Origin: Clostridia bacterium
GTDB taxonomy: Bacteria; Bacillota; Clostridia; Christensenellales; UBA1242
Direction: 5' to 3'
Assembly: GCA_017507215.1 (NCBI GenBank)
Contig: JAFWBI010000007.1
Span: 29,760 to 93,759, forward strand
Length of the DNA: 64,000 bases
Translations under genes and position numbers: made by a program
Notes under the pieces: generated by a model
Told to the model about the DNA's origin: nothing
What the model saw: only the letters and a program-made list of their open reading frames with translations
The model's database searches: none
Shown: positions 58,851 through 64,000 of the stretch, piece by piece
Numbering within the stretch: the first letter of the stretch is position 1
Layout: each line of letters opens with the position of its first letter

Positions 58851-59546
58851 TTAATCTTTTTTATATTCATAAGTTTTTGGCTTTGCGCCATATGGTCTTG
58901 CTTCAATAGACAAGATTTCGTTTTGATTGCTCTTGAAAATGATTTTGCAGTTTGCTTCAACAATATCTAGAATTTCTGGCATGTAAAGCTTTTCAAATTT
59001 TTGCTTATCTTCGATGTAGGTGGTTGTGTAGATGCTTCTGCTTCTTGAAACGGTTGTGATTTTGTCAATGCCAGGAAGTTTGTCATCTTCTGGGTTGAAA
59101 ATGAACATAACGATATTGTTTGGAAGTGGGAAGATATCTCTTCTTGCTTCAAACAATGCGTCCATAACAGGCTCGAATTTTTCAGCTGTGATGTTCATAT
59201 AAAAAGTTTTGTCGTGGTGTTTTGAAATGTCATCATCTGAGCTTAAATATTCATATTTATCTCCTAAAATTTCTTCAATATCTTCTGCACGAGTATAGCC
59301 ATTAACAGTTAAGATTGCAGGTGGATTTTGGGCGAATTTGCAAGCTTTGAGATAATTTAAAAAATATTTCTCAACGTTAAAAGCGATGTTGTTTGGCTCG
59401 TTTTCATCAGAAGGTTCTGAGTTGATGATTACTGCGTTGCAGAATGAATCAGCAAAGTGGAATTTTTCTTTATAGGTATATAAAAAATTTCCTGGGAAAT
59501 TGATTTTTTCTAATTGTTTTTCTTTGAATTTTACGATTTTTTTCAT
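58851..59546 (-). CDS. Protein resembling part of a VirD4/TraG ATPase, no Walker motifs
   Basis: This 231-residue protein has no known name. Residues 113-205 resemble part of the intact coupling protein at 61837. KTFYMNIT parallels TAFFIKIP there. NIVMFIFNPEDDKLPGIDKITTV... parallels LFYILDEFANMPKIEGLNRIITV. The shared SRSR/ARSR string is followed by a similar stretch ending NCKIIFK/QCRATLF. The Walker B pair Asp-Glu is replaced, and the P-loop half is missing. It may be a pseudo-ATPase that assembles with the intact protein. It has its own upstream -10-like TATTAT. The similarity is by eye. Confidence 0.55.
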   Translation of the reverse strand: MKKIVKFKEKQLEKINFPGNFLYTYKEKFHFADSFCNAVIINSEPSDENEPNNIAFNVEKYFLNYLKACKFAQNPPAILTVNGYTRAEDIEEILGDKYEYLSSDDDISKHHDKTFYMNITAEKFEPVMDALFEARRDIFPLPNNIVMFIFNPEDDKLPGIDKITTVSRSRSIYTTTYIEDKQKFEKLYMPEILDIVEANCKIIFKSNQNEILSIEARPYGAKPKTYEYKKD

Positions 59547-59637
59547 ATATGTAAACTCCTGATATGTTTAATTATTTCTGAAATTATAATAGCACGAAAG
59601 CAGGGTGGTTTGGCAATCAATTTTAGGCTAATTTGCA

Positions 59638-59667
59638 ACAAAAAAAGCATATCATATGATATGCTTT
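59638..59667 (-). terminator. Terminator of the large surface protein gene
   Basis: Palindrome AAAGCATATC / GATATGCTTT around AT, with a T run on the minus strand. Confidence 0.82.
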
Positions 59668-59672
59668 AATTT

Positions 59673-61814
59673 TTATCTAGTAGCAACTTTGCCACGAGCT
59701 CTTAATATGAATATGATAACAACTGCTGCAATAACACCAGAAAGACCAATAAGAACTAAAGCAGATGTATTTAAGCCCTTTTTAATGGTGAAAGTCATTG
59801 TTTTTGATTCAGTTCCCATTGAGTCAACGATTCTAATAGTGTAAGTTCCATAGCCTTCAATATTAACGGCATTGTTGCCAGTTTCTGAGTTGCGAATAAG
59901 TGGCTCTTGTTCTTTTCCGTTGACTGTGACATAAACCGTGATGTCACCAACGCCATAAACTTTAACATAAAAGCCAGGACCATAGCTCACATCGTCTTTA
60001 GATTCAGGAGTATATTCTTCGATGTTAACGGCTTTAACACCATATTTGATATTGAATGTGTTAACATAGGTTTTTCTAAGAGTGATATCTTCGCTGTTGC
60101 CTTCAGAAGACAAGAAAGAGTAATCAAAGGTGAAGGAAGAATTGATTGGGTTTGTGTAATATCTTATATCTGTTTTATAAAGGGTTGATGCTTCATAAAT
60201 TTCATCATTGAAGGTGAAAGTTGTTTTTGCGTGCCTAACAATGGTGAAGATATAATGAATTTTTTCAAGGTCTTCTTTTGCTGGATTGATGATGACTTGA
60301 TAGTAAGCGTCTTCAGTGAAGTCTAAAACAAGGTCATTGTTTTCAAGAAGTTCAAGAATTTCTTCTGCAGTGTATGTTTTAACTTTTGTTTCAACTTTGT
60401 CGATACCAAAGTCTGTGGTTAAAATTTCAATACTCTTAATTACATCTGAAAGAACGATATCTTTTCCAGAACCATCTTTGCCAAAATCACCAAGGTTTTT
60501 GATGGTGAGTTTTGTGATGTAGTTTTGAACAGAATCACTAACGATGTATTCAACATGTTCGCCTTCGTCATCAAAGGTTTCTGCCACGATATAAACGTTG
60601 TCAAATGGCTCAATGGCTGCACCTTCTTCACGAATAAAGAAAGATGTTTTGTAGTAGTTTGCATTTGTCATGCTGTTTTCGCCATTTCCTTCATAATCGT
60701 AGGTTGAATCATAAATTTCAATATCATATCTTCCAGTTTCAGAGAATATGAGAGAAAATTCATTGTGGCCACCAAGTGCAGTTTTTGCGTTAACTTCTGA
60801 ATTTTCAACAACAAAAACTTCGCCGTTTTCGTCAATAGCTGTTTTGGTTGCAAGAAATGCACTGTTGTTGTAGTTGTATTGCTCACTTTCATTCAAATAG
60901 TTTACGAATAAAAGATTTTCACCATTAAATTCTTTTGAATATAAGGTGTAGTCATAAACAAAACCATTAAAGTTGATTTTAAAATAAAGTGGATTGCCTT
61001 CTGTGTAGTCATTGTTTAAGAATGTAACTTTAAGTTTATTAAAGATTTGGTCAGGAGCAAGGGATTTTTCAACAGGGTAAGGATTTCCACCTTCGTCAGT
61101 TTTGAATGTGTCAAACATAACAATTGGCTGTGTTAAGTTAAAGAAATTAACAACAGGTTTTTGAATGTTTAATGAATATGATGATGTGCCGATTGCAAAG
61201 TTAAACAAGCATGAAATTGCAGGATTGCCTTCGCTATCAACAAATCCATTGTCTTTTGACATGTAGGCTGTTGTGATGTGAATTGTTCTTGTTTCTGCAT
61301 CTTCTGAAAATGAAACAAGGTCACTTGTGAGTGATGAGACAAGTGGTGAACTTGTGACGGTTGGAGATGTTGCATAAATATACAAATCTGTGCCGTTTCT
61401 GATTTGATAATAATAAGTTCTGTCTTCAAAAGTGAATTTTTCAGGGAACTTGAACTCATCAGGATTTTCAGTTGGAACAGTCTTTTCAAGTTTAATTGAT
61501 TTTACAAGCTTATAGAAATTGTCTTCAATAACAGAAATTTTATATCTAAATTGAAGTGGTTTCATTGTGATTGTGACGGCATTATTGGTAATGATGAATG
61601 TTTCAGCATTACCTTCTGCATCAACAAGCGTTTTAAGTTTGCTTTCATCTATTGATTGTCCTGTTTGAGAAAGGGAAATATAGGTGAATGCTGTTGAACT
61701 TAAAACTTCGGCAGAAGACGACTCTGCTTTCTTGTTTCCGGGAACAGTTAAGCAGAGCGCAAATGCAGAGATGATTGCAAATACCATAATCAATAACTTT
61801 TTAATGTGTTTCAT
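59673..61814 (-). CDS. Large secreted membrane-anchored protein of unknown function
   Basis: This 713-residue protein has a signal peptide (about 1-30), a long beta-rich extracellular region and a C-terminal membrane helix (about 683-705) followed by a short positive tail RARGKVATR. Near the membrane are Ig-like strands with GYGTYTIRIVDSMG. The layout matches that of the 477-residue protein at 29904. It starts 22 bases after the coupling-protein gene, so the two are co-transcribed. That association suggests a surface or transfer role, but the sequence alone does not show one. Confidence 0.78.
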   Translation of the reverse strand: MKHIKKLLIMVFAIISAFALCLTVPGNKKAESSSAEVLSSTAFTYISLSQTGQSIDESKLKTLVDAEGNAETFIITNNAVTITMKPLQFRYKISVIEDNFYKLVKSIKLEKTVPTENPDEFKFPEKFTFEDRTYYYQIRNGTDLYIYATSPTVTSSPLVSSLTSDLVSFSEDAETRTIHITTAYMSKDNGFVDSEGNPAISCLFNFAIGTSSYSLNIQKPVVNFFNLTQPIVMFDTFKTDEGGNPYPVEKSLAPDQIFNKLKVTFLNNDYTEGNPLYFKINFNGFVYDYTLYSKEFNGENLLFVNYLNESEQYNYNNSAFLATKTAIDENGEVFVVENSEVNAKTALGGHNEFSLIFSETGRYDIEIYDSTYDYEGNGENSMTNANYYKTSFFIREEGAAIEPFDNVYIVAETFDDEGEHVEYIVSDSVQNYITKLTIKNLGDFGKDGSGKDIVLSDVIKSIEILTTDFGIDKVETKVKTYTAEEILELLENNDLVLDFTEDAYYQVIINPAKEDLEKIHYIFTIVRHAKTTFTFNDEIYEASTLYKTDIRYYTNPINSSFTFDYSFLSSEGNSEDITLRKTYVNTFNIKYGVKAVNIEEYTPESKDDVSYGPGFYVKVYGVGDITVYVTVNGKEQEPLIRNSETGNNAVNIEGYGTYTIRIVDSMGTESKTMTFTIKKGLNTSALVLIGLSGVIAAVVIIFILRARGKVATR

Positions 61815-61836
61815 ATACTATTTCCTTATAGATAAA

Positions 61837-63795
61837 TTAGTCTGAAAAGTCGTCATTGTTAAGCACGATGCTGTTTCTTCTTCTAATATCGTAATAAACT
61901 TCGCTTTCTTTAAAGGTTCTTCCAGGAATAAATTCTGCAGGAACGCAACCAATTTGATAAAGGTCTAAAGTTTTGAAGTATGGAGTAACGATAGCTTTGC
62001 AAGGATATTGTTGGAAGTTGTTTGTGATGTTTTGTCCGAGTGGGATTTTGTCGAGCTGTGATGGGTGAATGAGTGGAACTTGTTGAAGTGAAGTGCTGGT
62101 TGAAGAAGTGCTAGACTCTTTGCCTTTTCCTTCATTCTTTGTTTTTGAGTCAACTTCGATTGTGTGGTTTCCAAGTTCTTTTGAGAACTCTTCACGAGTT
62201 TTAAGGTCAGGGGTTCCATAGAAGAGTGTGGCACGGCACTGACCACGAACGATTTCAGCAACTTCTTTGCCGTAAACGTCGTCAAGCTGTGAATATGACT
62301 GAATAGCCATATTAAGGAAAATCCATCTAGAACGTGCAACGGTGATGATTCTGTTTAAGCCTTCAATTTTAGGCATGTTCGCAAATTCGTCGAGAATATA
62401 GAAGAGTGGACGCTTTAAGTGAGCCATCTTATCTTCGTTTACAGGTTCGTTTTCACGAGCTTTTTGAACAAACTCTTTATATGACTGAGAAATACATACA
62501 GAAGCGAGTTTATAACGTGTTGCTCTTTCATCAGGAATCTTGATGAAGAATGCTGTTGGCTTGTCGTCAAATTCTGTGAAACGAATATCATTTTCAGATG
62601 TAAGGTAACAAATACCGTTATCTGAGAAGATTGAAAGGTTGGTTGTGAGTGATGACATGTAACCGTCACGGGTAACAGTTGCTTTGGTTTGTGTGATGTT
62701 GGTTGAAAGTTCTTTTGATTTTGAAAGTGGGTCACGACCAGAAAAGTAATCTTTAACAACTTCATAGTCATCATCTTTGTTCATCGCAATCTTGAATGCG
62801 TTGAAGAAGTTATATTTTTCTCTTGTCATTCCAAGAGCTTCGTTTTCACTGTCTTCAAGCATCGCAATCATACAAGCAAGGAAGTAGTCACGAGCACCGT
62901 CGGTCCATTGTTTATTCTTAGGGTCTGGGTCAGATGGAACGATAGCACTGGCAATATCGTTTAAACTTTCCATACAGTCGTCTTTAATTTTTTGTTTTTC
63001 AACGTCAACTTCAACGAGTGTTTCACGAAGAGTTCCAAACGCTTTGCCCATAAATTCATACCATTCAGAACTTTTGATTTCGCCACCTTTTAAAAGGTTA
63101 GGATAGTTTTTGATTGGGTCGTTTGTGTGTTTCAAGATTTCTTCTTCAAGGTGCATACGTTTTTGCCATTGAAGATAAATGTTTTCAAGTGGGTTCCAAC
63201 GTTTGCTGGCATAAGGTTGAGTTAAGTCAAGTTGCAAAACGACATAGCCTTGGTTTTTAAGTTTCAAGCTATGGTGAGCGTAAATTTCGCCTTTAGGGTC
63301 GGTGATGAAAAGAGATGGTCTGTTTTTGAGTTCAGACAAAATTTGCATGGTTGGTTCAACCCAACATGCTGTTTTACCAGTACCAGACGCACCCACGATA
63401 AGAACGTGGCAGGCAGGAGTGAAGTGAATGTGCAAGTTTTTGCGTTTATATTCAAATCTGAAAGGAATGCCTGTGATGCTTCTGTTTTTAAGGTCAGTGA
63501 ACCAGCAGTTTACAAAGTTTTTGTCAAGCTCTTTCATGCTTGCAAAGTGTTGGTTTTCCATCGCACTTTTACCTTTGAGTTTGGTGCCTTTGTCTTTGTC
63601 GGTGAGTGAGATGACATAAAATAAAAACATAACACCAAAAATAATCAGAGCCCAAGAAAGTGTGGTTTCTGATGTGAGAGATAGTGTGCCTTCCATGAAA
63701 TAGTTTAATGCAACACCACCAATAAATCCAATGACAATCATCATACCTGTCATAATCAAAAAGCTGGTGAAATTAAAAGATTTTTGTTCAGACAT
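61837..63795 (-). CDS. VirD4/TraG-type coupling protein
   Basis: This 652-residue protein has two N-terminal membrane helices (about 10-32 and 46-64) and a cytoplasmic ATPase. Walker A is VGASGTGKT at 134-142, and Walker B is ILDEFANMP with Asp469-Glu470. The TraG C-terminal region follows. Such proteins bring DNA or protein substrates to a type IV secretion channel. No relaxase or other secretion gene is in the window; those could lie to the right. AAGGAG precedes the ATG. A Ser/Thr-rich insert, SSTSSTSTSL, occurs at about 565-575. Confidence 0.92.
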   Translation of the reverse strand: MSEQKSFNFTSFLIMTGMMIVIGFIGGVALNYFMEGTLSLTSETTLSWALIIFGVMFLFYVISLTDKDKGTKLKGKSAMENQHFASMKELDKNFVNCWFTDLKNRSITGIPFRFEYKRKNLHIHFTPACHVLIVGASGTGKTACWVEPTMQILSELKNRPSLFITDPKGEIYAHHSLKLKNQGYVVLQLDLTQPYASKRWNPLENIYLQWQKRMHLEEEILKHTNDPIKNYPNLLKGGEIKSSEWYEFMGKAFGTLRETLVEVDVEKQKIKDDCMESLNDIASAIVPSDPDPKNKQWTDGARDYFLACMIAMLEDSENEALGMTREKYNFFNAFKIAMNKDDDYEVVKDYFSGRDPLSKSKELSTNITQTKATVTRDGYMSSLTTNLSIFSDNGICYLTSENDIRFTEFDDKPTAFFIKIPDERATRYKLASVCISQSYKEFVQKARENEPVNEDKMAHLKRPLFYILDEFANMPKIEGLNRIITVARSRWIFLNMAIQSYSQLDDVYGKEVAEIVRGQCRATLFYGTPDLKTREEFSKELGNHTIEVDSKTKNEGKGKESSTSSTSTSLQQVPLIHPSQLDKIPLGQNITNNFQQYPCKAIVTPYFKTLDLYQIGCVPAEFIPGRTFKESEVYYDIRRRNSIVLNNDDFSD

Positions 63796-63838
63796 AAATT
63801 ACTCCTTAAAATAAATAATCTACAACATATCAATTTGG

Positions 63839-63868
63839 ATTATATCACAACGGGTTTGAAATTGGCAA
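63839..63868 (-). promoter_or_regulatory. Promoter of the coupling-protein operon
   Basis: On the minus strand: TTGCCA (63868-63863), 18 bases, TATAAT. The remaining sequence to the window end at 64000 is A/T-rich and holds no gene I can support. Confidence 0.65.
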
Positions 63869-64000
63869 ATAAATAAAATTGATTTATTAAAGATTTATTA
63901 TATTATTTTATATATTTACGTATACGCGCGTCTAATTGTATATTCGAATAAAAATATGGTCAAAATATACAAAATTACATAAATTTTAAAAATAATAAAA

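Noticed and set aside
1-64000. CRISPR array, insertion sequence or prophage
   Set aside because: No regularly spaced identical repeats, transposase, integrase or phage structural gene is present.

Overview
The window is AT-rich, densely coded bacterial chromosome with short intergenic gaps, near-consensus TTGACA/TATAAT promoters and AGGAG or AGGTGA ribosome binding sites. Gene content points to an anaerobic, fermentative member of the Bacillota (Clostridia-like), probably an uncultured gut lineage. Evidence is pyruvate formate-lyase with its activase, pyruvate:ferredoxin oxidoreductase, glycogen synthesis genes, a SAM riboswitch, an L13 leader and Bacillota synteny blocks (holB-yaaT-yabB, tatD-ksgA, comEC-holA near rpsT). 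Sporulation-associated families are present (SpmA/SpmB, Veg, a DUF3794-LysM SipL-like protein, YaaT), but nothing here proves that the cell sporulates. The taxonomic placement is inference.

Layout. 1-5.5 kb: a gene tail, a GreA-like factor, pflB-pflA, and an operon of a small acidic protein, a PIN-domain protein and a peptidase E-like enzyme. 5.6-9.3 kb: a giant InlB-B/GLUG repeat surface protein. 9.3-12.7 kb (minus strand): glgB-glgA. 12.9-16.3 kb: a stand-alone FtsK-gamma domain, exonuclease III, riboswitch-controlled metK and a PHP phosphoesterase. 16.4-22.9 kb: a run of membrane-anchored or coiled-coil proteins of unknown function mixed with a patatin, a ComEC-type metallo-beta-lactamase protein and a shikimate kinase-like protein without a P-loop. 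23-26.5 kb (minus): nifJ. 26.6-33.7 kb: truA, rplM-rpsI, a phosphatidyltransferase, ung, a membrane protein, an HtrA-type protease, acpP and a zinc-ribbon protein. 33.7-39.6 kb: veg, the SipL-like protein, a Rho-like protein without a P-loop, greA, holB and yaaT. 39.7-43.4 kb: ferredoxin, trmN6-like, spmAB, tatD, ksgA. 43.5-52.7 kb: a lipoprotein, DUF4364 and TSCPD proteins, an unknown pair, tRNA-Glu(CTC), an mTERF-like repeat protein, an SDR, pepD, degV and a PH-domain protein. 52.7-58.7 kb: the ComEC channel half, holA, a membrane protein, an M28-like protein with lost metal ligands, rpsT and murI. 58.8-63.8 kb (minus): a protein resembling part of a coupling-protein ATPase, a large surface protein and an intact VirD4/TraG-type coupling protein.

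How the genes work together. PflB/PflA and PFOR both make acetyl-CoA from pyruvate, giving formate or reduced ferredoxin; GlgA/GlgB store surplus carbon. Several loci handle transcript elongation or termination: two GreA-family proteins, the degenerate Rho-like protein and the mTERF-like protein. The most unusual aspect is a set of family members that have lost their catalytic signatures while keeping an intact reading frame (Rho-like, shikimate kinase-like, coupling-protein-like and M28-like), plus a ComEC whose two functional halves are encoded 33 kb apart.

No gene-free stretch exceeds 300 bases except 47208-47535, which holds the tRNA, its terminator and a promoter. No rRNA, insertion sequence, CRISPR array or replication origin was seen.
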